A stretch of 64,000 nt of DNA from Astrocystis sublimbata (taxonomy: Eukaryota > Ascomycota > Sordariomycetes > Xylariales > Xylariaceae). Both the position numbers and the translations under genes were made by a program. Below, in pieces: positions 21,736 to 31,480 of this stretch. Under the pieces are notes generated by a model. That model was not told where the DNA came from. It made no database searches and was given only the letters and a program-made list of their open reading frames with translations. Each line of letters starts with the position of its first letter. Position 1 is the first letter of the stretch. The stretch is taken from contig JAJNNY010000017.1 of the NCBI GenBank assembly GCA_022453515.1, forward strand, positions 124,001 through 188,000. Direction: 5' to 3'.

Positions 21736-22704
21736 AAATCAGGGGGGTGTCGACTGGTTTGTGAGGAAGTATTATCTTCGCAGTTGCTCTTTGCGCAGGA
21801 AGCTTGAAAAGTGGTGATAATAGCTGCTCTGGTATTGGTTGATTGGAAAGAAACGTGGGGTCCGACTTGCCAAACTCTTCCAAGGTGCCTTGTTGCTTGT
21901 AGGCAGCTCAGCAGCTAGGGACTTCCAACTTTAGGTACTTAGCGAGCTGTAGCAGGGGTCGACAGGGCTCGACAGGCATCTTTGTGGTTGTGCAGGTTGT
22001 GGGTCGCGGCCACGCCCGTAGGTACAACCCCATCGCCTTGGCACAGTGAGGAGTGAGGTACCTACCTACATGTACTACCTAAGGTAGGAAGAGGTACCCA
22101 CCCTGACGATATTCCTAGTCGGGTCAGAGGGCCTGTTAAGGCGCCTGTACAGGCGCCTGTACAGGCATCTTCTCAGGTACGTACTTAATGTACATGCCTA
22201 CGCGAATGCCCGCCCCATGGAGCTAGACGGGCGCAGCGGACAGTGGGCTGGGAACGCGTTGGCTGTTGGAAGGAGGCATGACACGCCCTAAGTAATCGCA
22301 AACTTGCCGCGAGCGCATGCCCTCACCACCCTTACCACCTGCACTTGCTTGCTTGTTCCAGTGCTTGGCTGGTCATCACGGCCCCCGTTCTCCCCATTTG
22401 TTGTCGCCCTTCCCTTCCTGTATCATTCTGTAGCATTCACCATTTATTGTTCACCTACTTACTTACCTTATCCTTCGAACCATCTGAACAATCTAATGAC
22501 ACTTTGAAGCTCTCCCCCGGCCGTCCACTTCCAACCATCCAGCTCCAAACTCTTACGTTAACATAATCATTGCGCATGCTTTGTGTGCCCACATCGCCAA
22601 TCTCCTGTTGCCACACCATACCGCCCAACCTGTCCAACCCTATGATCACAACATATCTATCTGTCCTTGTCTAGAAACATACATCATCGCGGTCGCCATC
22701 TACC
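21736..22704. other. Divergent intergenic region with palindromic tandem repeat
   Basis: This is the shared upstream region of MYG1 (-) and the Iec3 gene (+). It contains CCTAGG-type motifs at about 22053-22100, a 12-bp palindromic tandem repeat at 22139-22165, and a pyrimidine-rich leader from about 22320. No gene is supported. Confidence 0.55.
22139..22165. repeat. 12-bp palindromic tandem repeat
   Basis: The unit AGGCGCCTGTAC is repeated 2.25 times. Each unit contains the palindrome GGCGCC, and adjacent units create further self-complementary CCTGTACAGG steps, so the whole tract can fold on either strand. Confidence 0.8.
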
Positions 22705-23762
22705 ATGGATATCAAGACAGAGCCTGATCTGCGAGATCGCCTTCATCCCGACGCCCACATGGCCGACACCCGGCCGTCGTACAAGTCGTGGAAGAAGAAG
22801 TACCGGAAGATGCGCATCACCTTTGACCACAGGATGCGTGAGAGCGAGGAGCTCCATTCTCTTGAACAGAAGGCCATACAAACTGCCGAGCGTCTCGCCG
22901 TTGAGAACGAGTACGAAACCCTCCTTCCTTCTTCCTTTCCTCTTTCTCCCTTCGCCATAGCTAGGTATGAGAGGACTATGGCTGACATGTGCCCCTTCAT
23001 AGTCGCCTCGCCGACTTGCTGTTGGACTTGAACGAGTCGCCACAGATCCCCTTCGAGCGACGCATCGACTTAAATCTCGACGACGATGACGACGACGACG
23101 CGACGGACAGCGATGACTCGGATAACACCCAGAAGCCCACGAAGTCTCTGAAGAAGCTCATCCAGGAGGTGCCGCATCAAAGCTACGAAGAATATGTGCA
23201 GCGTTACCCCCAACTGAAGGAAGACGTCGAACCTGCCGATACGCAGACCCATCCCATCTCCTTTCTCACCATGGACAGCGTCGACGAATATCTAAACGAG
23301 ATCGATATGCGTCTGGGGCTCAAAGCGAAGCCTACTCTGGCACCCTCTTCTGCTGGGACAAACACGAATACAAACTCGCCTGTACACTTCGCCCTTCGTA
23401 ATCCCACGAGCGTTTACAATTGGTTGAAGAGGCATGCGCCTAAAACATTCCTGCAAGATCTCGAGAAGGATAAGGATAAAGATAAGGATGACCGCGAGAA
23501 GGAAGATGGCCGTAAGCGCAAGGGTGGCGCTCGTAAGAAGCAGCCCGCCGCCAGCCGCAAAGAGAAAGAGCGGGATAAGGAAGCCGCCGATTCCATGGAC
23601 TGGGACGACGAAAGAGGCTATGAGGCCCCCAAGGGTAAGAGAAAACGCGACGAGGACTCGGGGTACCGTCCCAAGGGAGGCTTCAGTCGGCCGACCAAGA
23701 AACGCAAGAGCAAGGACCTGAGTGTCTCAAAGCCTTCCAAGGGGAGGAAGTCAACTGCTTGA
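22705..23762 (+). CDS. IEC3: INO80 chromatin-remodelling complex subunit, Iec3 family
   Basis: This is a nuclear subunit of the INO80 nucleosome remodeller. Exons are 22705-22910 and 23003-23762 with a 92-nt intron (GTACGA...ATAG), giving 321 aa. The conserved Iec3 block runs across the splice: PSYKSWKKKYRKMRITFDHR, then RLAVEND and RLADLLLDLNESPQI. A second conserved region carries SVDEYLNEIDMRLGL and SVYNWLKRHAP. Between them is an Asp run (DDDDDDD), and the C-terminal 90 residues are Lys/Arg-rich with nuclear-localisation character (KGKRKRDED, TKKRKSKD). The family is known from fission yeast and filamentous fungi. Confident. Confidence 0.9.
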
Positions 23763-24753
23763 TATGCTCAGGTATCTTCTCCGTGGCTCAAATGCATAAA
23801 TTGGTTGGAAGTTATGAAACAGGGTCGCACAAGGTTGTTAGTGTTACTTGGCGATTCGATTTGTGCGGGTTACAGGGAGAATGAGGTCCTCTGTAGACCT
23901 TCAGGCTGGCGTCTAGACTCGGAAAACATGTATAACAGCAACGCATGCGGTGTTTAACTCTAATTAATGGCTTCAAACCGGAATGAAGCTTGTTATCCTT
24001 ACTGCTGCAGTCTTGATTCAACGAGTGATCTGCTTTGACAATGATGACTCTTTAATAGTTAGTCGTCACGTTTAATGTCAATGTGGGATGCTGACGCTGC
24101 AACTCGACTCCGCAGTACAATATCATATCATCTGCATTGCTCGAAACAATGTCGAGTGATGATCGGTGGTCTATGAAACAGCTGTTCATAATCATATTAA
24201 GCCCAATGGGTGTCTAATTTTTGAAGGATATTGATGAGGGGATGAGAAGCACCCAATCAAAGGACATTTTCAGACTGTGGTGGATCTTCTTTCCCCTACC
24301 TTAGCACTACTATCAACATTCCAATAGATCGGTGTTCTTTTGCAGTTGATAACCATACTATACCTACTACCTGAGGTACTACTTACTACACAAGACTTAC
24401 TAGCAGCCCTAGAATGCTTGAGTTGAACAACGCTGCTGTAAAGCTTAAACACTCTCAGACTACGTCATTGTTGTCAGGTGTGGCCTGCTTCTGTGCAATT
24501 GCCAATAGGATTAAAGTCTCGCTAACCTATCTCTGAATTTACAGGTCGAACAATTAGCAAAAATATCTCCAAGGTGGGATTTAAACACACAAGTCACCCC
24601 CGGGCCGCTTGATCGTCAACACAAGCAGCAAGAAACCTCACTCGCCCACCCACTTACTTACTCACACTAAACACAAATATATCAGACAACCTCACTCACC
24701 CGACATCCCCACTCAATCACCCACAGGCAAATCAATCATCAGATCAGAGAAAG
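23763..24753. other. Intergenic upstream of SFM1-type gene
   Basis: There are only short, domain-free ORFs (23812-24021, 24270-24452, both -). The right end from about 24640 is a C/A-rich leader (repeated CTCAC) before the methyltransferase ATG. Nothing else is seen. Confidence 0.55.
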
Positions 24754-25962
24754 ATGCCCATCCGCAAAACCTACATAGTCGAGCACCTCGACCCGGAGCT
24801 CGGGCCCTGGAGCGAGCTCGAGTACACGGCCATCGCCAAGGAGACGGCGCGGGCGGGTGGCACCTTCGTGCTCTCCTCCCTCCCCGCCCAGCTTGCGTCC
24901 AAACTGCCAGCCAAGCTCACCGACGTCGAGGCCTTCAAGGCTGAGACCCGCGGCGTCGAGGAGATGTATCCCGGAGAGGAGAGGAAGAGGGTCTGTTTGC
25001 TGGATCCGAGGGCCGACAAGGATATCAATCCGGATGACAAGGCACTTTTCGACACTTTTCTGTTCGGGGGGATTCTGGGTGAGTTTGACCATAGTTGTTG
25101 GGACCTTCTTACCCCCCCCCCCCCCCCCCTTTTCATACGAACCCCTCACTTCCCGCTTGTTTATCTTGATTCTCCTCTTCTCAGATCCTGCCTCGTAGCA
25201 GAAGTAACCTCCCAGCATACACAGACAAGCAGAAACGGCTAACACATCACGCAGGCGACGATCCGCCTAGAGGTACGTCTTGCAACTCGTGTAATCTTAT
25301 CTGCTCTCCCGACATGCCGGTAGCCCGGTAGCAAGAGATGCTTGAATGGACCTGGCAGTTGATCTTGCACAAAAACGAGGGGAGATTGTAATCGACCATG
25401 GACTTATTGACCTTTATATCTCGTGCTTACAGACCGAACCGGCGAGCTGCGTGTGAAAGGATTCGAGGGCAGACGTCTCGGCCCCGTGCAGATGACGACG
25501 GACACGGCCGTGCGGGTGACGCGCATGGTCATCGACGAGCAGTGTAAGTCAATGCAATTAATTCTCTGGCCGCATTTTTTTGCTGTCAGTTGAATTGAAT
25601 AACTAGCATTCATGATCTCACCTCTGCAGTCACCCTGAACATGATCCCTTACCTCGACCACCCGGACCTCAAGATCAACGAGCACGAAAGCACCGAGATG
25701 CCGTTCCGCTACGTGAAGGGCGATGACGAGAAGCCAGTGATGCCTGAGGTGAGCCCCTTCTTCATTAGTTGCATGGCCACATCAGAGTAGCCCTACCACT
25801 GGTCACATTTTTCTCCTGGAAGAGAAATTGGATTTGTCATTTTCGTGTCTTGTCATACCTTGTCAATGTCGCAAGGTAAGCAGGCTAACACTGATTATTG
25901 TGAAGGGGATGGTGGATCTCATCAAGAAGGACGCGGACAAGAGCATCGACGAGTTGCTATAA
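24754..25962 (+). CDS. SFM1: SPOUT-family methyltransferase, Sfm1 type
   Basis: Yeast Sfm1 is a SPOUT protein that methylates an arginine of ribosomal protein uS3 (Rps3). There are five exons: 24754-25078, 25255-25272 (only 18 nt), 25433-25543, 25630-25748 and 25906-25962, giving 209 aa, close to yeast Sfm1. All four introns have canonical ends (GTGAGT, GTACGT, GTAAGT, GTGAGC). Recognisable blocks are YIVEHLDPELGPWSELEY, FDTFLFGGILGDDPPRDRTG (restored only when the 18-nt exon is included), RRLGPVQMTTDTAVRVT and MPFRYVKG. The knotted cofactor site lies in the LFGGILGDDPP region. Intron 1 carries a C18 homopolymer. Confident. Confidence 0.92.
25112..25129 (+). repeat. C18 homopolymer in intron 1 of SFM1-type gene
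   Basis: Eighteen consecutive C residues lie inside the first intron, about 125 nt before its 3' splice site. This is a likely length-variable, error-prone site. Confidence 0.85.
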
Positions 25963-26197
25963 GGCAGTCTTGATGCAATACGTGGCTTTGCGGTCGTCGC
26001 ACTCTGGTCTGTCTGGCAAATAAAACATGGGGGCTCTACATAAAGAGTGTAGCGCTGCTCTGCATCCTCTGCTGTATGACACGCATACGTTATTGCAAAA
26101 TTTTGATCGATTCAAGTTAAACCCCAATACTGTGCAGTGTTTGAGGAGATGTATTCATTGGTTATACCCTCGCTCGAAACTAGTTGATGATACAATT

Positions 26198-27650
26198 CTA
26201 GTCTTCGTATTCGTCCTCTTCCCCGTCTTCTTCATCATCATCTTCATCCTCTTCAGTTTCCTCCTCGTCTCCGTCTTCATCCTCGCTGTCGTCTTCATTT
26301 CCCTCTTCATCCTCATCTTCATTTTCATCTTCATCGTATACGTTGTTATCGTCATCTTCGACGCCGTCCTCATCATCTTCTTCGTTGTCATATTCCATAT
26401 CCTGCTCATCCTCTTCATCAGCCTCTTCTATTCCTTCCAACGGAGCAGACGTCGCATCCTGGTCGCCCCCTTCTAGTTCGTTCCAATGAGAGGGCGTAGG
26501 CGTAGACATCTCAGATGCGGTATCCACATGTTCATCGGTCCTGGAGGAGAGTCTCGTCCTTCGACCTCGTTGCGGGACCTCTTGAAGTGGGAAAAGCGCC
26601 CACTTCCCTCGTTCTCGCGCCCGGCCGGCATCCTTACGTCGGCCGCTGCGATGCGGCGGCCCTCCGGTGGAATCACGATAGGTGCGGACCTTCTCTGGAT
26701 GGGCCCAGCGGCCACGGCGGTACGCCGGGGCTGGTGGCAACGTCGCACGCCGCCTACCCTGCATACTACGTGCGATGATGGTGACATCATCTGTCTCGCC
26801 CTTTCGCCTCTTCAGAGCGATCAGATCGGCCAGAAAGTTCCGCTGGTCGATTCGCTCCTGGCTCGATTTATAATCAACGGGTGGTATGATGGTCTGCGGC
26901 AGGTGCGCACTGATTCGCTGCCGCTTGCCGACCTTCGGTTTAAGCTTCTTCTCGGTCACCTTGATGCGGCAGGAGCTGGCCGCCAGGAGATCGACGCCAT
27001 CGCCGAGATGGCGGAGGATAGGCAGAGAGTCGTCCTCGTCCGATCGTGTGAGAATGAGCTCCGTTGTGATGTTTTCGTGCCACTGCCCAGAAAACACGCG
27101 GCCTTTGTACGAGATGATGGGGTTCTCGGAATGCAACTCTAGAATCTGCACCTTCTCGAGGTTGTTATCCTCGTCCTCTTCGTCTGCACCGCCCCGGTTC
27201 TTGCGCTTGCGGGATTTTGCAGGCCGGTCGTCCTCGTCTTCGTCATCATCCTCGTCGTCGTGCTCCGCATCAGAGCTGTTAGCACTACTCGCAGCACTGT
27301 TACGCGCGGCGTCGTCGGCATTGTTCTTACGAAAACCAGTGGCCTGAACTTGCCACCTACCGCGAGAGGGATACTCCTGGCTTTTGTTGACTTGGTCCTG
27401 GGGTTTGAAGTCGGCCTTGGACAGGTCCAGGGTAACATAAAAGGTCTGGTGCTAGGTTAGCTTCACTTAGTTCAAGATGTACGGCTTTGAGGAATGCAAT
27501 TACATCGGTCTGAGTAGATGAGTACTCGTATTCCCATTCGGAGTCATCCTCTTCCTCCTCAGCAGGTCGTTGAGGCTGAGATGGGGCGGTTTCTTTCCCT
27601 TTTCCTTTGGGGCTTCGAAGCCGAGGATCGAGCAGATTGATACTAGCCAT
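26198..27650 (-). CDS. TFIIIC subunit, tau55-related (TFIIIC_sub6), with acidic tail
   Basis: This is a subunit of the RNA polymerase III assembly factor TFIIIC, related to yeast Tfc7 and fission-yeast Sfc7. Exons on the minus strand are 27650-27504 and 27445-26198; the 58-nt intron (GTAATT...GCTAAC...CCAG) joins EYEYSSTQTD to TFYVTLDLSKADF, the family's beta-strand signature. The product is 464 aa. A Lys-rich linker (KSRKRKNRGG) precedes the second half of the beta domain (ENPIISYKGRVFSGQWHENI). The last 65 or so residues are almost entirely Asp/Glu. The antisense of that tail gives a misleading Ile/Phe/Leu-rich open frame (26027-26476, +). Family assignment rests on the spliced signature; fairly confident. 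Confidence 0.85.
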
Positions 27651-28416
27651 TTGGTATGTGTCGACTGAGCTTCGCACTTGTATGATGGAATGATTTCATT
27701 GAGGAAGAGGAGCGGGACAGAGCGAAAAGGCTTATCAAATGCGACTGGAAAGGTGCTACTATGGCTATACAGGTATCATATGAGAAGGCATTTGAGTACT
27801 CAATGCTTCAAAATTTCGAGGTTGGATGAAATGAGAAGAGATCGATGCTTAAACTGCCTGCCAGAACTGCGAAAGTACCTCTAAACCTTAGCAATGGATA
27901 CGGTTAGATTGGCATCCCACTTGCCTAACCCAGACGGGGAGTATACGACGGGTCTTGAGGCATGTGCTGCGGCTCAAGGTGCTTGCCACTTTGGGCGGCC
28001 GCCGGGCGGTCGAGGGTGGCAGTACAGTTGAAAGTACCTAGGTATCCCGTCACCCCGTCTACCTACGGTATCGCAGTCGGAGGGGCACAGGATGCCCCTC
28101 CAGGTTCCCGCGGTGCCCCTCACCTTTCCACCGCTCGCTACCCTACCTTGGCCTTAGTTGGAAAGCAGAATGAGGCCCAATGAATCACGCAGGACATTGA
28201 GTCACCCCGGGCAAATATCGCAGGTTATTCGGTGCAACATCTAGGTCGCATCCTGGTCCTGCAGAATTGCGTGCATAAAACCCCCCAAGAGAGTCTGGAA
28301 CTCACGACGGCGACCCGTAAATTGCGTTGTTCTAGCGACTGTCTACCTCCGTCTTATTGCTCATTTGAACGCCAACAGCGTTGTCTTCTTCTCGACGGCA
28401 CCCATCCGCTGAAATA
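27651..28416. other. Divergent promoter of TFIIIC subunit and HIS7
   Basis: There is a short GC-rich stretch and one CCTAGG-type motif at about 28035-28045. ORFs at 27678-27884 and 27962-28183 have no domain. No RNA gene is seen. Confidence 0.55.
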
Positions 28417-30048
28417 ATGCCGAAGGTCTACCTGCTCGACTACGTGGCCGGAAACGTGCGGTCCCTGGTCAATGCGATCGAGAAGACGGGCTACAGCGTA
28501 GAATGGGTACGGACGCCCGAAGAGGTCGCGAACGCCGACAAGCTGATCCTCCCTGGCGTCGGGCACTTCGGTCACTGCCTCAGCCAGCTCGCGTCCGCCG
28601 GGTACCTGCCCGCCATAAGAGCGCATGTTGACGCCGGGAAGCCGTTCATGGGCATCTGTGTCGGGCTCCAAGCGATATTCGAGCGATCGTCAGAAGACAG
28701 CGGCGTCGAGGGCTTGGGCTTCATTAAGCGAGAGCTGGATCGCTTCGACGACAAGGACAAGGCCGTGCCGCACATCGGCTGGAACAGCGCGAACGCCTCG
28801 GGCAAGAGCCTGTACGGCCTCCAGCCCGAAAGCAAATACTACTACGTTCACTCTTACAAATGCCCCTACGTAAAAGGCGAACTGGAAAGCCAGGGCTGGA
28901 CAGTGGCCACCGGGTTATACGGAAAAGAGACCTTTGTCGGCGCTGTGGCGAAAGGGAACGTGTTGGCGACGCAATTCCACCCCGAGAAGAGCGGCGTCGC
29001 CGGCCTGAGAGTCCTCAGGTCGTTCTTAACCGGTGAGGGGCAGAAGACGCTGGGACAAGATGTGCAGAGCCCCGCGCCGACTGGCGGCCTCACGCGGCGC
29101 GTGATCGCGTGTCTCGACGTGCGGACCAACGACCAAGGCGACCTCGTCGTGACGAAAGGCGACCAGTACGACGTGCGCGACAAGGGCGACACGCGCAACG
29201 TGCGGAACCTGGGCAAGCCCGTCGAGATGGCCAAGAAGTACTACGAGCAGGGCGCGGACGAGGTGACGTTCCTCAACATCACGAGCTTCCGCGACTGCCC
29301 CCTAGCAGACCTGCCGATGCTCGAGATCCTGCGGCGCACGTCCGAGACGGTGTTCGTGCCGCTGACGGTGGGCGGCGGCATCCGCGATACGGTCGACACG
29401 GACGGCACCAAGGTCAGCGCCCTCGAGATCGCCACCATGTACTTCAAGAGCGGCGCCGACAAGGTCTCCATCGGCTCCGATGCCGTGCTGGCCGCCGAAG
29501 AGTACTACGCGCAGGGTCGCAAGCTGTGGGGCAACACGGCCATCGAGCAGATCTCCAGGGCCTACGGCAGCCAGGCCGTCGTCGTCAGCGTCGACCCCAA
29601 GCGCGTCTATGTGCCCAAGATAGATGCGACGAGACACAATACCCTGCGCACGCGCTTCCCCGGTCCCAAGGGCGAGGAGTACTGCTGGTACGCCTGCACC
29701 ATCAAGGGCGGCCGCGAGACGCGTGACATGGACGTCGTCGAGCTCGCCCAGGCGGTCGAGGCCATGGGCACCGGAGAGCTCCTGCTCAACTGCATCGACC
29801 GCGACGGTACCAACAGCGGCTTCGACCTCGAGCTCATCACCCAGGTAAAGAACGCTGTGCGCATACCTGTCATCGCGTCCAGTGGCGCCGGCAACCCCGC
29901 ACATTTTGAAGAAGTTTTCCGAGAGACCACAACAGACGCCGCCCTGGGAGCGGGCATGTTTCACAGAGGCGAGTATACGGTAGAACAAGTGAAGAGCCAC
30001 TTGGCGACGAAGGGACTGGAAGTCCGGCAATTCGAGGGCGAATTATAG
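28417..30048 (+). CDS. HIS7: Imidazole glycerol phosphate synthase (fused HisH-HisF)
   Basis: It converts PRFAR and glutamine to imidazole-glycerol phosphate plus AICAR, joining histidine and purine synthesis. The intronless 543-aa protein is the fungal fusion of a glutamine amidotransferase and a cyclase barrel. Amidotransferase: [12 protein letters not shown] near the start, oxyanion LPGVGHFG, nucleophile Cys81 in GICVGLQ, His188/Glu190 in QFHPEKSG. Cyclase from about residue 227: [10 protein letters not shown] with catalytic Asp234, [11 protein letters not shown], and [16 protein letters not shown] with the second catalytic Asp. [10 protein letters not shown] is chosen as start because it directly opens the first strand; 12 upstream in-frame codons are leader. 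Confident. Confidence 0.97.
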   Translation: MPKVYLLDYVAGNVRSLVNAIEKTGYSVEWVRTPEEVANADKLILPGVGHFGHCLSQLASAGYLPAIRAHVDAGKPFMGICVGLQAIFERSSEDSGVEGLGFIKRELDRFDDKDKAVPHIGWNSANASGKSLYGLQPESKYYYVHSYKCPYVKGELESQGWTVATGLYGKETFVGAVAKGNVLATQFHPEKSGVAGLRVLRSFLTGEGQKTLGQDVQSPAPTGGLTRRVIACLDVRTNDQGDLVVTKGDQYDVRDKGDTRNVRNLGKPVEMAKKYYEQGADEVTFLNITSFRDCPLADLPMLEILRRTSETVFVPLTVGGGIRDTVDTDGTKVSALEIATMYFKSGADKVSIGSDAVLAAEEYYAQGRKLWGNTAIEQISRAYGSQAVVVSVDPKRVYVPKIDATRHNTLRTRFPGPKGEEYCWYACTIKGGRETRDMDVVELAQAVEAMGTGELLLNCIDRDGTNSGFDLELITQVKNAVRIPVIASSGAGNPAHFEEVFRETTTDAALGAGMFHRGEYTVEQVKSHLATKGLEVRQFEGEL

Positions 30049-30478
30049 TATGTGCCCAGCTTGCGATGGAACACATTTACGAGACAAAAACAATAATAGA
30101 GAGATCGTCGGCAATCCAATGCTGCTGACAAGGACCAATGTTGGAGACATAGGTAGACTATTCGCATGTATATTGATTGCTTGATAGAGGGCTCTGGCTA
30201 CGAGAAAGCTATGGCGTTTCCCTTGTAGAATTACAAATTCGGATCAGTCCATGGAAAGAAAAGAAAAACATACGATTCACCTCGCCCGATGCTTTTAGGC
30301 CTCCATGAACAACGCACAATGCAGGACGCCGAAGGGTACTAAAATGCAACATGACTAACACCAACTCCATGCCATGGTAGCCTAAGTTGAAATGAAACAG
30401 AAAGCCTGATTTTGCTCATCGAGTCGGGAAACCGAAAGAGGAGGCGGATAAGGAACCGCAATAGAAGTCGGCCAAGGT
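30049..30478. other. Intergenic, convergent 3' flanks
   Basis: This lies between the 3' ends of HIS7 (+) and the antizyme gene (-). Short AT-rich segments, presumably polyadenylation signals for both genes, are all that is seen. Confidence 0.55.
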
Positions 30479-31480
30479 TTAAACCTCCATGCCCAGGAAG
30501 AGCCACTTGTCGCTGATGACATCGAGTTCGCCCGCCCAATGGTCGAGAGTGGTCACTTCGAACCCAACCCACTGTAAACTTCGCATAAAGGATTTCGCGT
30601 GGTCGGGTTCCATGTCCTTGTCCAAGCAGATGACAATGTTGGAGCATCCCAACGGAACATCGGCCAGTTCGATTAGTGCAATGAGTCTGTGGACAAGTCA
30701 GTTATACGACGACAGAGCTAGATGATGGGAGGGGGTAACATACGCTTGCTTGAGATCCTGGCCGACAAGTCCGCTGTCGAAGAAAGCGAATAGAGACTTT
30801 TCGTCGCCCTTGTCGGCCGCGAAAGCGCGGAAACTTGCGCCTCCGACGTAGTCCCAGAACTCCAACCAGCCGGTGACGCTGACAGGCGAGCGCGGGCTTC
30901 GGCCCTGCAGCGACCGGGACAGTTTGGATGGTGGGTCGTAAGAGTCGGGTGGCGTGAGTACACCTTGAACACCAGTCAGGCAGGAGCCGTTACCGGCCGT
31001 GTTCCACTCACTCTGGAACACGGCTCTCACGGTCTCGCAAAAGAATCTCTCACATTCTTCCCTGATCTGAAATGTTGCCCCCCCTCGGCGGCTGGTGGTG
31101 GTGCGGTTGGGGTTGCTCGTCATGGCGTTGACGGAGCTGCTGCTGCGGTGTTGTCTCTTTGATTTGGACTGCAGTGCGAGCTCGTTGGACGAGGTGAAGG
31201 CCGCGAGGGGGGGGCTTGACGGAGGGGATGGTAGTCCTGAGATGGGAACCTCAGGAATACCACTCGGCCCCTGCAAAAGCACAGGTTAGTGGACAATACA
31301 CGTTTAGAAGATACCTATGGAGGGTTACGTACCGGCAGCGCCGGTAGTGCAGTAATGGAGACCCTTGAGCGAGGCGGCAGAGTCGACGAGGTAGCAGCTG
31401 GCGAGAACATTCACCTTGCGGGCAACGTCCTCGCCGTAGCAATTACTACTACTTTGGTTACTGTTTCTCATGGGCGCCAT
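30479..31480 (-). CDS. OAZ1: Ornithine decarboxylase antizyme (programmed +1 frameshift)
   Basis: Antizyme binds ornithine decarboxylase and sends it to the proteasome, closing the polyamine feedback loop. Exons on the minus strand are 31480-31333, 31270-30744 and 30686-30479 (introns 62 and 57 nt). The first frame encodes 55 residues (MAPMRNSNQSSS...GAEWYS) and stops at TGA 31253-31251. Skipping one base after TCC enters the second frame (EVPISGLPSPPSSPP...), which carries the whole antizyme domain: WLEFWDYVGGASFRAF, KSLFAFFDSGLVGQDLKQA, ALIELADVPLGCSN, WVGFEVTTLDHWAGELDV, SDKWLFLGMEV. The total is 293 aa; exon length 883 minus one base is divisible by three only with a +1 shift. High confidence. 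Confidence 0.95.
31251..31256 (-). promoter_or_regulatory. Antizyme +1 ribosomal frameshift site TCC-TGA
   Basis: Read on the minus strand, the last sense codon TCC is followed by the TGA stop of the first frame. Moving one base forward reads GAG GTT CCC, the frame of the antizyme domain. UCC-UGA is the shift site used by most antizymes, and polyamines raise shifting. It lies 14 nt into exon 2, so the zero-frame approach is created by splicing. Confidence 0.92.

Noticed and set aside
20356..21807. A 483-codon plus-strand ORF across the MYG1 locus
   Set aside because: It is the antisense shadow of MYG1, whose GC-rich third positions suppress stops on the other strand. The translation is Gly/Val/Ala/Arg-rich with no domain, whereas the minus frame shows MYG1 motifs.
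20897..21883. A 328-codon Arg-rich minus-strand ORF overlapping MYG1
   Set aside because: Shifted frame of the same GC-rich gene; runs of RRRR/HHHL are compositional artefacts.
26027..26476. A hydrophobic 149-codon plus-strand ORF that looks like a membrane protein
   Set aside because: It is antisense to the Asp/Glu tail of the TFIIIC subunit; GAA/GAT repeats read backwards give Phe, Ile, Leu and Val.
29302..30030. A 242-codon minus-strand ORF
   Set aside because: Antisense shadow of the HIS7 cyclase domain, which is intact on the plus strand.
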